Positions 1 to 8,765 of a DNA stretch of 64,000 bases are shown here, piece after piece. The notes beneath the pieces are model-generated. The model was not told the DNA's origin and made no database searches. It saw only the letters and a program-made list of their open reading frames with translations. The stretch is from DAOUJW01 sp034422115 (GTDB taxonomy: Bacteria; Chloroflexota; Dehalococcoidia; Lucifugimonadales; UBA2985): assembly GCA_034422115.1 (NCBI GenBank), contig DAOUJW010000021.1, forward strand, positions 75,008 to 139,007. The letters run 5' to 3'. Positions within the stretch are counted from its first letter, which is position 1, and each line of letters starts with the position of its first letter. A program made the position numbers and the translations under genes.

Positions 1-1
1 C

Positions 2-1624
2 TGGGCCACCCACGGCGAGGCCAACACGTCCAACGCCCACCCTCTGCTGGACTGCCGGGAAGAGGTCATCGTAGTCCATAACGGCATTGTGGAGAACTAC
101 CTGGAGCTCAAGGAGGAGCTTGTGGAGCAGGGCCACGCCTTCGCGTCCGAGACGGACAGCGAGGTCATCCCCCACCTGATTGAGGGCTACCTTGGCCGCG
201 GGTCGACAACCGAGGAGGCGGTGCGACTGGCGGCCCTGCGGCTCACGGGCGCCCACGCCGCGGTGGTGATGTGCAAGCGCGACCCCGGAAAGCTCATTGC
301 CTTCAGGGTGCGCAACGCAGGAGGCATACTGGTGGGATACGGCGAAGACGAGATGCTGCTGGCCAGCGACCTGCCCGCCATCATCCCTCACACCCGGGAG
401 GTGGCCTTCCTCTCCGCCGGCGAGATGGTGTCCTTGACGCGGGACTCGGCTTCGTACTGCTCACTGGACGGCTCCGCGCTGGAGAAGACACCCCAGCATC
501 TGCCCTACGATGCGGTGTCCGTTGCCAAGAGCGGCTTCAGCCACTTCATGCTCAAGGAGATTGTGGAGCAGCCCCAGGCCACCATTGCCACCCTGCGCGG
601 GCGGGTGTCCTTCGATCCCGGAGACGTGAACCTGGAGGAGCTTGGCCTTGCGGACTCGGACATCCAGGGCATTAACCGGGTGATTTTCGTGGCGATGGGC
701 ACAAGCTACAACGCCGCGCTGGTGGCCCGGCACATGATGGAGCAGCTCAGCGGCCTGCCGTCGGAGGCGGAGATAGCCTCCGAGTTCCGGTACAGGAACC
801 CCATCCTGGACTCCAAAACGCTGGTGGTCTCCATAGGCCAGTCAGGTGAGACGGCGGACACCCTGTCGGCGATGGAGGAGGCGTCCCGCAAGGGCGCGCG
901 GCTGATAACCGTGTGCAACTCCGAGGGCAGCCAGGCCACGAGGCTGGCGGAGGGCTGTATCTACCTGCGGGCTGGCCCGGAGATAGGCGTGGCGTCGACC
1001 AAGACCTTCACCTGCTCGCTTGAGGCCCTCTACCTGCTGGCGGCGTACATCGGCAGTCGGCGGGGGTTCCTCTCCGAATCGGAGCTTGGCAAGGCCTTGA
1101 GAGACCTCGTGAAGCTGCCGGACCTGCTGAGCGAGATGGTCGCCCGCCAGGAGCCGTACATCGCCCTGGCTGAGCGATTCCACAGGAAGCCCAACTTCCT
1201 CTACATGGGCCGTGGGCCCAACCACGCCATAGCCCTGGAGGGGGCGCTGAAGCTCAAGGAGATAGCCTACACCCACGCGGAGGGGTGCTCCGCCGGGGAG
1301 ATGAAGCACGGCCCCATAGCCCTCATCGACGAGGGGATGCCGGTGGTCGCCATTGCGCCCCGGGACGACCTGCGGGACAAGATGCTCAACAGCATATTCG
1401 AGGTGAAGGCCAGGGGCGCCACGGTGATCGCCCTGGCAACCGAGGGGGACGAGGAGATAGCAGGCATAGCCGACCACGTGCTGTACATCCCGCCCACGTC
1501 TCCGCTTCTGACGCCGGTGCTGGCCTCCGTCCCGTTGCAGCTTCTGGCTTACCACATAGCCGTCAAGCGCGGCTGCGAGATAGACCAGCCGCGAAACCTG
1601 GCCAAGTCCGTGACCGTAGAGTAG
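2..1624 (+). CDS. glmS: Glucosamine-fructose-6-phosphate aminotransferase, 5' end outside window
   Basis: Makes glucosamine-6-phosphate from fructose-6-phosphate and glutamine, the entry step to UDP-GlcNAc and cell-envelope sugars, in the cytoplasm. The frame is open from base 2 (WATHGEANTSNAHP), so roughly the first 60 residues, with the Cys nucleophile of the glutaminase domain, are missing; 540 residues remain. Behind the glutaminase domain are two SIS sugar-isomerase domains, marked by VAMGTSYNAA and GQSGETADTL in the first and ALEGALKLKEIAYTHAEG in the second. The protein ends in the family tail DQPRNLAKSVTVE. dgt follows after 23 bases on the same strand, so the two are probably co-transcribed. 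Confidence 0.97.
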   Translation, partial: WATHGEANTSNAHPLLDCREEVIVVHNGIVENYLELKEELVEQGHAFASETDSEVIPHLIEGYLGRGSTTEEAVRLAALRLTGAHAAVVMCKRDPGKLIAFRVRNAGGILVGYGEDEMLLASDLPAIIPHTREVAFLSAGEMVSLTRDSASYCSLDGSALEKTPQHLPYDAVSVAKSGFSHFMLKEIVEQPQATIATLRGRVSFDPGDVNLEELGLADSDIQGINRVIFVAMGTSYNAALVARHMMEQLSGLPSEAEIASEFRYRNPILDSKTLVVSIGQSGETADTLSAMEEASRKGARLITVCNSEGSQATRLAEGCIYLRAGPEIGVASTKTFTCSLEALYLLAAYIGSRRGFLSESELGKALRDLVKLPDLLSEMVARQEPYIALAERFHRKPNFLYMGRGPNHAIALEGALKLKEIAYTHAEGCSAGEMKHGPIALIDEGMPVVAIAPRDDLRDKMLNSIFEVKARGATVIALATEGDEEIAGIADHVLYIPPTSPLLTPVLASVPLQLLAYHIAVKRGCEIDQPRNLAKSVTVE

Positions 1625-1647
1625 GGCGTAGTCAAGAGCATATAGAC

Positions 1648-2721
1648 ATGCTGTCAGAGGTGAGACTGCAGCTGGAGCGTAGGGAGGAAGGCCTGTCGCC
1701 CTTTGCCGCCAGGTCAGTCAACTCCAAAGGCCGCGTGACTCCCGAAGAGCCGTCGCCACTAAGGACGGAGTTCCAGCGAGACCGGGACCGCATCATCCAC
1801 AGCAACGGTTTTCGACGCCTCAAGCACAAGACCCAGGTGTTCATCGCCCCCACCGGCGACCACTACGTGACGCGTCTGACCCACACCCTGGAGGTGACGC
1901 AGATAGCTCGCACCATCGCCAGGGCGCTCAACCTCAACGAAGACCTGGCGGAGGCCATCGGCCTGGGGCACGACCTGGGGCACACGCCCTTCGGCCACCT
2001 GGGAGAGGAGGAGCTGGACCGCCTGCACCCGGAGGGGTTCCGCCACTCGGCCCAGAGCCTGCGGATGGTGGAGTATCTGGGCAGGAACGGGCAGGGCCTG
2101 AACCTCACATGGGAGGTCAGGGAGGGCATTGAGTCCCACTCCAAGCCTAGGGAGGATCTGATGGGCGCGCTCAAAGGGGACGACGTTTCGCTGGAGGCGC
2201 AGGTGTGCCGCATATCCGACGCAGTGGCCTATCTCAACCACGACATCGGGGACGCCATCAGGGCCGGGGTCATCTCCGAAGACGACCTGCCCCAGGTTTC
2301 CAAAGAGGTACTGGGCACCCGCCACTCACAGCGCATCGACACTATGGTCAGCGACATCGTTAGCTCCTCCTGGGGCATCGCAGAGGGGAAGCATCCCGCC
2401 AGTGGCGAGAAACCGGCCATCGTCATGAGCCCCGGCGTGCATCAGGCGGCCAACGAGCTGCGGGAGTTCATGTTCCAGCGGGTGTACCTGCCCGCCAGCG
2501 ACGGGGAGCTTGGCGACCAGGCCAGGGAGGTCATACGGCTGCTCTACGGCCACTTCTGCGCCCACCCGGAGGAGATACCGGCGGAGTACCACATACGGCG
2601 CGACCCCGCAGAGCGGATGGCCGTGGACTACATCTCCAGCATGACCGACCACTTTGCGCTGCGCATCGCCGAGGGCATACGGCCTGGGATAGCTTCACTG
2701 AGCGCGGCGCTGTACCGGTAA
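1648..2721 (+). CDS. dgt: Deoxyguanosinetriphosphate triphosphohydrolase-like protein (HD domain)
   Basis: Predicted dNTP triphosphohydrolase that cleaves dGTP or related dNTPs to nucleoside and triphosphate. The ATG at 1648 gives 357 residues, normal for the short Dgt-like family; the frame is open further upstream but that part overlaps glmS and is not conserved in type. Family signatures are present: FRRLKHKTQVF (about residues 55-65), the first metal His in RLTHTLEV (His79) and the HD pair in GLGHDLGHTPFGH (His108, Asp109). It lies between glmS and dnaG. The dgt-dnaG-rpoD order is common in several bacterial phyla. Confidence 0.93.
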   Translation: MLSEVRLQLERREEGLSPFAARSVNSKGRVTPEEPSPLRTEFQRDRDRIIHSNGFRRLKHKTQVFIAPTGDHYVTRLTHTLEVTQIARTIARALNLNEDLAEAIGLGHDLGHTPFGHLGEEELDRLHPEGFRHSAQSLRMVEYLGRNGQGLNLTWEVREGIESHSKPREDLMGALKGDDVSLEAQVCRISDAVAYLNHDIGDAIRAGVISEDDLPQVSKEVLGTRHSQRIDTMVSDIVSSSWGIAEGKHPASGEKPAIVMSPGVHQAANELREFMFQRVYLPASDGELGDQAREVIRLLYGHFCAHPEEIPAEYHIRRDPAERMAVDYISSMTDHFALRIAEGIRPGIASLSAALYR

Positions 2722-2732
2722 TATTCAGCAAC

Positions 2733-2760
2733 GTAGGGGCGGTTCGCGAACCGCCCCTAC
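2733..2760. repeat. 28-bp perfect GC-rich palindrome
   Basis: The arm GTAGGGGCGGTTCG is followed at once by its exact reverse complement. It sits 11 bases after the dgt stop, so it may act as a transcription or mRNA-stability hairpin. A one-base-shorter copy lies at 40132-40158. Confidence 0.85.
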
Positions 2761-2800
2761 AGGACTCCTTCATTTGGCTCACAATTTCCGCTTCGGTCAC

Positions 2801-2831
2801 TTGAAGACGGACTCAACGCGTCTGCTAGAAT
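2801..2831 (+). promoter_or_regulatory. Possible dnaG promoter
   Basis: TTGAAG (2801-2806) and TAGAAT (2826-2831) are separated by 19 bases, 44 bases before the dnaG start. The spacing is long, so this is a modest candidate. Confidence 0.35.
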
Positions 2832-2874
2832 TGATATAGACACCCCGTTCCCGCGCGGAGGTTTCTACCAAGCC

Positions 2875-4698
2875 ATGACCGTGATCCAGGAAGTTAAAAG
2901 CCGCAGCGACATTGTAGACGTGGTCTCCGACCGCGTGACCCTCGCCAAGTCAGGGCGCAACTTCAAGGCCGCCTGCCCCTTCCACGCTGAGAAGACGCCC
3001 TCCTTCTACGTCTTCCCTGAGCGGCAGACGTGGCGCTGCTTCGGGGCCTGCGCGGAGGGCGGAGACGTCATCTCCTTCACCATGAAGGCCGAGAGCCTGG
3101 ACTTCGCTCAGGCCCTCAGCCAGCTGGCCCAGCGCGCGGGTGTGACGATGCCCACGCCCCAGACCAGGAGGCGAGATGAGGCCCTGGACAGGGTGAACGA
3201 GGCGGCGCTGGACTTCTTCAGAGGCCTTCTGAAATCGGAGGCGGGCCGGATGACCAGGGAGTACCTTGAGCGGCGGGGCGTGAACCGTGAAGCCGAGGAC
3301 ATGTTCCAGCTTGGACTCAGCCCGGCGGGCTGGGACACCCTGACTCGCCACTTGAAAGACCAGGGATACCAGGAGCAGCAGATACTCTCGGCAGGCCTGG
3401 CAACCAGGACCGAGAGGGGAGACATCCGAGACCTCTTCCACGGGCGTCTCATCTTCCCCATCTGGGACTCCTCCGGCAACCCCGCGGGGTTTGGCGGCAG
3501 GGCGCTGGACGACTCCAACCCCAAGTACCTCAACACGCCCAGGACGCCCCTCTTCGACAAGGGGCATCTGCTGTACGGCCTGCACCTGGCGCGCGAGTCC
3601 ATCAGCAGGGAGGGCACAGTCGTGGTGGTGGAGGGCTACATGGACGTCATCGCGGCCCACCAGCACGGCTTCCACAACGTCGTGGCCTCAATGGGCACGG
3701 CTCTCACGGAGCGACAGGTGAGCGCCCTGCGGAACATCGCCTCCAACTTTGTGCTGGCCCTTGACCCGGACAACGCGGGTCAGCAGGCGACTCTGCGCAG
3801 CCTCCAGTCGTCGTGGCAGGTGTTCGAGCGGCGCGCGCTGCGGGCCGGGGGCAGGAGCGACGTGGTGTTCTACGAGCGGCAGCCCCACGCCTCTCTCAAG
3901 GTTGCCGTCCTTCCGACGGGCAAAGACCCCGACCTGCTCATCCGCGAGTCGCCGGAGGAGTGGGAGTCCCTGGTGACCGACGCCAAGCCCCTGATGGACT
4001 ACCTTTTCGACACGATGGCCTCAAGGCTGGACGCGTCTTCCGGGCAGGACAAGCTGCGGGCCACGGAAGCGCTGTTCCCGTTCATAGCGTCAATGGACAA
4101 CCCCTACGACCAGGACCGGTACTTCCGGCGGCTGGCGGACCTCATGGGCGTCAGCGAGGCGGCCCTGGAAGCGAGCATAGGCCGGCCCCAGAGACGCCCG
4201 GCAACTGGGAATCGGGCAGCAGGCGCGCCGCCCAGGGCCAGCGCGTCGCCCATCGCTATGGCGCACCGGGACCCCCTGGAGGAGTACTGCCTCTCCCTGC
4301 TGCTCCGGCACCCGGAGCTTGGAGAGGGCGGCATCGACATCTCACCGGACTACTTTGACCTGTCTGAAAACCGGGACATCTTCACAAAATGGGCTGAATG
4401 TGCTACAATTGACGATATAAGGGGGAGTCTGTCGCCAAATCTGGCCGAGCACCTCCAGACCCTGCTTGACATAGAGAATCCGCCCTCCAACATCAAGGAG
4501 AGGGCGAAGGCGTTTGAGGAGGTGGTGAACCGGCTGAAGGAGCGGTTCTACAAAGTCCAGGAGCAGGTGCTGATGGAGCAGTTGGAGGGAGCCGATTGGA
4601 CAGACATCTCTAGTTTGCAGCCATCATTGGACCAGGCCCGGGAGATTAACCGCCAGCTGAGGGAGCTATTCTCCGGGTCAACCACAGAATCTACGTGA
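2875..4698 (+). CDS. dnaG: DNA primase
   Basis: Synthesises RNA primers at the replication fork with the replicative helicase. 607 residues. The N-terminal zinc-binding domain has CPFHAEKTPSFYVFPE followed by CFGACAEGGD; the second Cys pair is C-x3-C rather than the usual C-x2-C. The TOPRIM catalytic domain carries VVVEGYMDVI (catalytic Glu) and ALDPDNAGQQA (metal Asp residues). The C-terminal helicase-interaction region is poorly conserved. The GGAGG upstream lies about 14 bases from the ATG, which is far. The stop overlaps the rpoD start (GTGA), indicating translational coupling. A promoter for rpoD lies inside this gene at 4381-4409. Confidence 0.97.
   Translation: MTVIQEVKSRSDIVDVVSDRVTLAKSGRNFKAACPFHAEKTPSFYVFPERQTWRCFGACAEGGDVISFTMKAESLDFAQALSQLAQRAGVTMPTPQTRRRDEALDRVNEAALDFFRGLLKSEAGRMTREYLERRGVNREAEDMFQLGLSPAGWDTLTRHLKDQGYQEQQILSAGLATRTERGDIRDLFHGRLIFPIWDSSGNPAGFGGRALDDSNPKYLNTPRTPLFDKGHLLYGLHLARESISREGTVVVVEGYMDVIAAHQHGFHNVVASMGTALTERQVSALRNIASNFVLALDPDNAGQQATLRSLQSSWQVFERRALRAGGRSDVVFYERQPHASLKVAVLPTGKDPDLLIRESPEEWESLVTDAKPLMDYLFDTMASRLDASSGQDKLRATEALFPFIASMDNPYDQDRYFRRLADLMGVSEAALEASIGRPQRRPATGNRAAGAPPRASASPIAMAHRDPLEEYCLSLLLRHPELGEGGIDISPDYFDLSENRDIFTKWAECATIDDIRGSLSPNLAEHLQTLLDIENPPSNIKERAKAFEEVVNRLKERFYKVQEQVLMEQLEGADWTDISSLQPSLDQAREINRQLRELFSGSTTEST
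4381..4409 (+). promoter_or_regulatory. Internal promoter within dnaG, reading into rpoD
   Basis: TTCACA (4381-4386, one mismatch to TTGACA), exactly 17 bases, then TACAAT (4404-4409) preceded by TGC, an extended -10. It lies in a locally AT-rich patch of an otherwise GC-rich gene, about 285 bases before the rpoD start. This resembles the known arrangement in enteric bacteria, where an internal dnaG promoter feeds rpoD. Confidence 0.6.
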
Positions 4699-6275
4699 TT
4701 TGGAGAAAAGTGAGAAGACGCAAGAACGACATAGACGATCTTGGAGACCTGCCGGAGGAGGAAGAGGAGGAGTCCCGTATTCCCTCTGAGAACATCCTCT
4801 CGATAGTCGGCTCGGAGTTCGCGGGAGACAACAAGGAGTTGTCCGTTGCCATCGCTCCGCCCCAGGCCGACGTGGAGGATGAGGACGCAGTCACCACCGA
4901 CGGCATCGCCAAGGAGGACATGGACGAGGCAGGCGGCGACGTGGAGGCGGAAGCGGAGGCGGAGCCGGACCTGGAGGCCGACCTTGGCAGCCAGGACATG
5001 ATCGACGACCCCGTCCGCATGTACCTGCGGGAGATCGGACGGGTTCACCTGCTCACGGCCCAGGACGAGCGATCCCTGGCCCGCCGCATGGAGTGCGGCA
5101 TCCACGTCAAGAGCCTGGAGAAGGAGCTGACCTCCACGGACGGCCGCACGCCCAGGGCCTATGAGACCGTCCTGCTGCTGATGGAGCGTCTGTGGGAGGC
5201 CACGCCCCTGGTCAACGCCCTTGGCACGCATCTGGGCCGCTCGGAGCCCCTGAGCCTGACCCAGGTTGTCTCTGACCCGGAGGTCCTTGCCGCCATAGAC
5301 AGCGAGATCAGCCCGGAGATGGTGGAGGACCTGGCCGCGGAGCTCGACCGCCCCACGGACCAGGTGACCAAGGAGATCCTGGAGTTCTCCCTGAACACCC
5401 GCCTTCTGCCTCCGGACCTCTTCGAGATAATCGACGGCAACATGCCCGTAGAGCAGCTGCCCCGCGTCATGGAGGACCCGGACTTTATGCGTGACCTCCG
5501 CGTCAAGGAGCTGTCCCTCAGGGCGCACTTCTCCCACATTGTTGAGGAGGGCCTGCGGGCGCAGAAGCACCTGGCGGAGGCCAACCTGCGGCTGGTGGTA
5601 AGCGTAGCCAAGAAGTACATCGGGCGCGGCATGTCCCTGCTTGACCTGGTGCAGGAGGGGAACATCGGCCTGATTCGCGCCGTGGAGAAGTTCGACTATC
5701 GCAAGGGGTACAAGTTCAGCACCTATGCGACGTGGTGGATTCGCCAGGCCATAACCAGGGCCATCGCCGACCAGGCCCGGACGATTCGCATACCCGTCCA
5801 CATGGTGGAGACCATCAACAAGCTGATGCGCACAAGCCGGCGGCTGGTGCAGGAGTACGGCCGGGAGCCAACCAGCGAGGAGATAGGGCGGGACATGGAC
5901 GTCAGCCCAGAGAAGGTGCGCGAGATTCTGAAGATTTCCCAGGAGCCGGTCTCCCTGGAGACCCCCATTGGCGAGGAGGAGGACAACCACCTTGGGGACT
6001 TCATTGAGGACCGGGGCGCAGTGGCCCCGGCGGAGGCCGCGTCCTACCAGCTTCTCAAGGAGCAGGTGGAGGACGTTCTGGACACCCTCAACCACAGGGA
6101 GCGTCGAGTACTTCAGCTGAGATTCGGGCTGGAGGACGGCCGCAGCCGCACGCTGGAAGAGGTTGGCAAGGAGTTCGGCGTCACAAGGGAGCGCATACGG
6201 CAGATTGAGGCCAAGGCCCTCCGGAAGCTGCGCCATCCCTCCCGCTCCAAGAAGCTCCGGGACTTCCTGGAATAG
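4695..6275 (+). CDS. rpoD: Primary RNA polymerase sigma factor (sigma-70/SigA)
   Basis: Housekeeping sigma factor for promoter recognition. 526 residues from GTG 4695, which overlaps the dnaG stop; GTG 4710, four bases after a GGAG, is an alternative and would drop five residues. The N-terminus is acidic and low-complexity. Region 1.2 begins DPVRMYLREIGRVHLLTAQDE. Region 2 is very well conserved (LVVSVAKKYIGRGM, LLDLVQEGNIGLIRAVEKF, FSTYATWWIRQAI). Region 4 has the helix-turn-helix LEEVGKEFGVTRERIRQIEA. All elements of a group 1 sigma factor are present, and it is the last gene of the glmS-dgt-dnaG-rpoD group. Confidence 0.97.
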   Translation: MIWRKVRRRKNDIDDLGDLPEEEEEESRIPSENILSIVGSEFAGDNKELSVAIAPPQADVEDEDAVTTDGIAKEDMDEAGGDVEAEAEAEPDLEADLGSQDMIDDPVRMYLREIGRVHLLTAQDERSLARRMECGIHVKSLEKELTSTDGRTPRAYETVLLLMERLWEATPLVNALGTHLGRSEPLSLTQVVSDPEVLAAIDSEISPEMVEDLAAELDRPTDQVTKEILEFSLNTRLLPPDLFEIIDGNMPVEQLPRVMEDPDFMRDLRVKELSLRAHFSHIVEEGLRAQKHLAEANLRLVVSVAKKYIGRGMSLLDLVQEGNIGLIRAVEKFDYRKGYKFSTYATWWIRQAITRAIADQARTIRIPVHMVETINKLMRTSRRLVQEYGREPTSEEIGRDMDVSPEKVREILKISQEPVSLETPIGEEEDNHLGDFIEDRGAVAPAEAASYQLLKEQVEDVLDTLNHRERRVLQLRFGLEDGRSRTLEEVGKEFGVTRERIRQIEAKALRKLRHPSRSKKLRDFLE

Positions 6276-6808
6276 TCCTCCTACTCTGGGAGCGCGCCTT
6301 GCTAAGCCGGCAATACAATGTATTGCTATGAGACTTGGGACTTAGGGGCGTGGACAACAACCCATCGTCACCCCCGCGAAAGCGGGGGTCTAGCCGGCCT
6401 TACAACGTACGCCCTAGATTCCTGCTTCCCGAGACCTTTGCACAACTTAAAGTGTCAGTTTGCCAGAAGCGCAACGCTGTCATTCTGAACGGAGCGCAGC
6501 GGAGTGAAGAATCCAAAGTCTCTGTCCGCAAAGCTGCGACGTATTTGGTGAACGTCCTTGGATTCTTCGCTGCGCTCAGAATGACACTCGCATGGGGCTT
6601 GGTCATGAGTTACGCAAAGGTCTCCTTCCGCAGGAACGACGAAAGGACGCGCCATTTTATCCTCTAATGTGGCATTAGCCGCGCCGCGTCTACTTTCGAA
6701 ACTCTTAAGAATTCCACCTCACATTGTAATCCTCCCTGTGGCATAATATAGGTATGGGGCCTATTGAAATCCAACCCTTAGCGTACCGCTCCCTGGAGTG
6801 AGCGTCCT
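6276..6808. other. 533-bp repeat-bearing intergenic region
   Basis: No convincing gene. It holds a small hairpin of the CCCCCGCGAAAGCGGGGG type near 6369-6388, the GAGACC-ended element at 6430-6624, and at its right end the AT-rich leader of the next gene (TAATAT near 6745-6750). The open frames across it are products of the repeat. Confidence 0.8.
6430..6624. mobile_element. MITE-like element with GAGACC terminal inverted repeats and 5-bp target duplication
   Basis: The left end GAGACCTTTGCACAAC (6431-6446) matches the inverted right end GTTACGCAAAGGTCTC (6609-6624) at 14 of 16 positions. CTTCC flanks both sides (6425-6429 and 6625-6629). The uninterrupted palindrome at about 50549-50568 contains a single CTTCC at the same point, which marks it as an empty site. 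The interior is an inverted pair (CATTCTGAACGGAGCGCAGC and GCTGCGCTCAGAATGAC). No coding capacity. A close relative lies at 29900-30092. Confidence 0.8.
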
Positions 6809-7042
6809 ATGCGATTCCGAGTCATGGCCAGGGTGGTGTCCACCGAGGGCGGCGAGAAGTCCGTCAGGGGCGACACATTTGAGCACGACGAAGAGGAAGA
6901 GGCGCGCAAGCACTACCTTGAGGTGGTCAAGAGGATGAGGATGTCCCACGCCTACGGCCTTCAGCAGGCGTCCCTGGAACGCCAGAGAGACGATGGAAAA
7001 TGGGAGAGGATAGACCAGTTGACCAAGGAGCAGCTCAGATAA
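6809..7042 (+). CDS. Small conserved-looking hypothetical protein
   Basis: 77 residues, highly charged, starting MRFRVMARVVSTEGG and containing an acidic run DEEEEARKHYLEVV. It looks like a compact alpha/beta protein with no signal peptide, membrane segment or cysteine, and I recognise no family. The codon usage is typical of the neighbours. It is followed after 61 bases by a thioredoxin lipoprotein on the same strand; functional linkage is unproven. Confidence 0.65.
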   Translation: MRFRVMARVVSTEGGEKSVRGDTFEHDEEEEARKHYLEVVKRMRMSHAYGLQQASLERQRDDGKWERIDQLTKEQLR

Positions 7043-7103
7043 CCGACCTGTATCTCCTCTCCCCAAAGTAGTTTAGCGGCATACTGAACAGAACCAGACA
7101 GAG

Positions 7104-7757
7104 GTGAATCAATTGGCGTCTTTCTTCCCCAAGTCCAGCATCATGACCCTGGCGGCGCTCGTCACTGTGGCGGCGCTGGCGCTTTCTGCCTGCACGTCCT
7201 CCCCAACGGCTACCCCGGCACAACCCACTTCTACGCCCGCGCCTGAGGCCACACAGCCCGGCGCTCCCACCCAGCCCCCCGTTGTAGACGCCGCTCCCGT
7301 CATGCTTGACCTGCCCCTGGACTTCCCCATCGAGACCTACCAGGGAGAGGAGTACGCGGCCGGAACAAACCTCAACTTCTCCAATTTCTTTGTGGACGGC
7401 AAGCCGGTAATTCTGAACTTCTGGGCGGGGTTGTGCCCGCCGTGCAGGGCGGAGATGCCGGACTTCCAGGAGTTCCACGCTGAGCACAAGGATGAGGTCA
7501 CACTGGTCGGAGTCGACATCGGGCAGTACCTCTTCCTGGGCGACCGGCAGGACGCCGGTACGCTTCTGAGCGAGTTGGGCATCACCTATCCAACCGGGTT
7601 CACAAGCGAGGGCGACGTGGTGCGCAAGTACGAGGTGCTGGGTATGCCCACCACCGTGTTCCTCAACCCGGACGGGACGGTGTTCCGCAACTGGAACGGC
7701 ATTCTCACCAAGGAGCAGCTGAACGATAGGGCCGAGGATCTGCTGGCAAACCAGTAG
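7104..7757 (+). CDS. TlpA/ResA-like thioredoxin-fold lipoprotein
   Basis: Membrane-anchored, extracytoplasmic thiol-disulfide protein. A hydrophobic signal ends in the lipobox LALSAC, followed by a Thr/Pro/Ala-rich linker of about 30 residues and then a thioredoxin-fold domain. The active site is WAGLCPPCRAEMPDF (CPPC), with the cis-Pro in LGMPTTVFLNPDG. 217 residues from GTG 7104; the ATG at 7143 would cut into the signal peptide. The next gene is a CcdA-like electron carrier, which is the usual partner that supplies reducing power. Together they probably reduce disulfides outside the cytoplasm, for example in cytochrome c maturation or protein repair. Confidence 0.9.
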   Translation: MNQLASFFPKSSIMTLAALVTVAALALSACTSSPTATPAQPTSTPAPEATQPGAPTQPPVVDAAPVMLDLPLDFPIETYQGEEYAAGTNLNFSNFFVDGKPVILNFWAGLCPPCRAEMPDFQEFHAEHKDEVTLVGVDIGQYLFLGDRQDAGTLLSELGITYPTGFTSEGDVVRKYEVLGMPTTVFLNPDGTVFRNWNGILTKEQLNDRAEDLLANQ

Positions 7758-7792
7758 CCTTCCGGCTAACCCCAAGCTGAAGGGAGACAGTC

Positions 7793-8698
7793 ATGAGCAT
7801 AGCAAGGAACATCTCTTCACAACTCCTGGGTTCGCAATCGCTGAAGAGCATCGTCATTCCGCTGGTTGTGGCGGGCTCTGCTCTGGGCATTGCGGTAACG
7901 GGCGCGATGATCCTGGGCAAGGACGGCGGCATTGACGGCATCAACCACTTTGTGGAGTCCCTGTCCGGCATGGCCGGCGACGGGCTAGGCGACCTGGGGC
8001 TGCTGGCTCCCCTGGGTTTCGCATTTGCAGTGGGCATGGTCTCAGCCGTGAACCCCTGTGGGTTTGCCATGCTGCCGGCGTACCTGGGCCTGTACCTTGG
8101 CACCAACAACCAGGACGATGCTAGCACTCCCATTCAGCAGATTGGCAAGGGCCTGCTGATCGGCAGTTCCGTTACCGCCGGGCTGGTCATACTATTTGGC
8201 GTTGCGGGAACCATCATCGCCCTGGGCTTCCGCTCCGTGGGAGATGTGCTGCCCTGGCTGGGCCTTGGCATCGGCATCCTGCTGACGGTCACGGGCGCGT
8301 GGCTGGTCGGAGGCGGCAAGCTGTACACCGGCATAGCGGCTCAGGCCGCCTCCCGCATAGGCGACCCGGGTCAGGTGAACGTCAAGGGCTACTTCCTGTT
8401 CGGCATCAGCTACGGCATAGCCTCGCTGAGCTGCACGCTGCCCATCTTCCTGTCAGTAATAGGCACGTCCTTCACCGCCGACACCATCCTCACCTCCATG
8501 GGGCAGTTCCTGCTCTACGGCATGGGGATGGGCCTGGTGATCATGGTGCTCACCCTGGGAGTGGCCTTCTTCAAGAGCGCCATGATGGCCACCGTGCGCA
8601 AGATTCTCCCGTACGTCGGGCCGGTGGGGGCCTGGTTCATGGTGCTGGCAGGCGCCTACATCGTGTTCTACTGGCTCACAATCGGCGGGTTGTTCTAA
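7793..8698 (+). CDS. CcdA/DsbD-type transmembrane thiol-electron transporter
   Basis: Carries electrons from cytoplasmic thioredoxin across the membrane to extracytoplasmic thioredoxin-like proteins. 301 residues with an N-terminal membrane segment followed by six or more further segments. The two reactive cysteines of the family are visible in SAVNPCGFAMLPAYLGLYLG and in ASLSCTLPIFLSVIG. It follows the TlpA-like lipoprotein by 35 bases with AGGGAGACAG just before the ATG, which supports an operon and a shared redox job. The N-terminal extension of about 70 residues before the core is longer than in minimal CcdA proteins. Confidence 0.9.
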   Translation: MSIARNISSQLLGSQSLKSIVIPLVVAGSALGIAVTGAMILGKDGGIDGINHFVESLSGMAGDGLGDLGLLAPLGFAFAVGMVSAVNPCGFAMLPAYLGLYLGTNNQDDASTPIQQIGKGLLIGSSVTAGLVILFGVAGTIIALGFRSVGDVLPWLGLGIGILLTVTGAWLVGGGKLYTGIAAQAASRIGDPGQVNVKGYFLFGISYGIASLSCTLPIFLSVIGTSFTADTILTSMGQFLLYGMGMGLVIMVLTLGVAFFKSAMMATVRKILPYVGPVGAWFMVLAGAYIVFYWLTIGGLF

Positions 8699-8765
8699 GC
8701 GAAACCGAAAGGTACGTACTCCATACAAGTTTGGCGGCGCTAACGCAATTGGCGCGTCTTTCATT

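Noticed and set aside
4548..6236. 562-residue open frame antisense to rpoD
   Set aside because: rpoD is certain from its conserved regions; the antisense frame has low-complexity His/Leu/Gln-rich text typical of GC-rich shadow frames.
6335..6667. 110-residue open frame over the 6.4-kb repeat
   Set aside because: Translation of a transposon-like repeat; similar frames occur at the second copy (29.9 kb).
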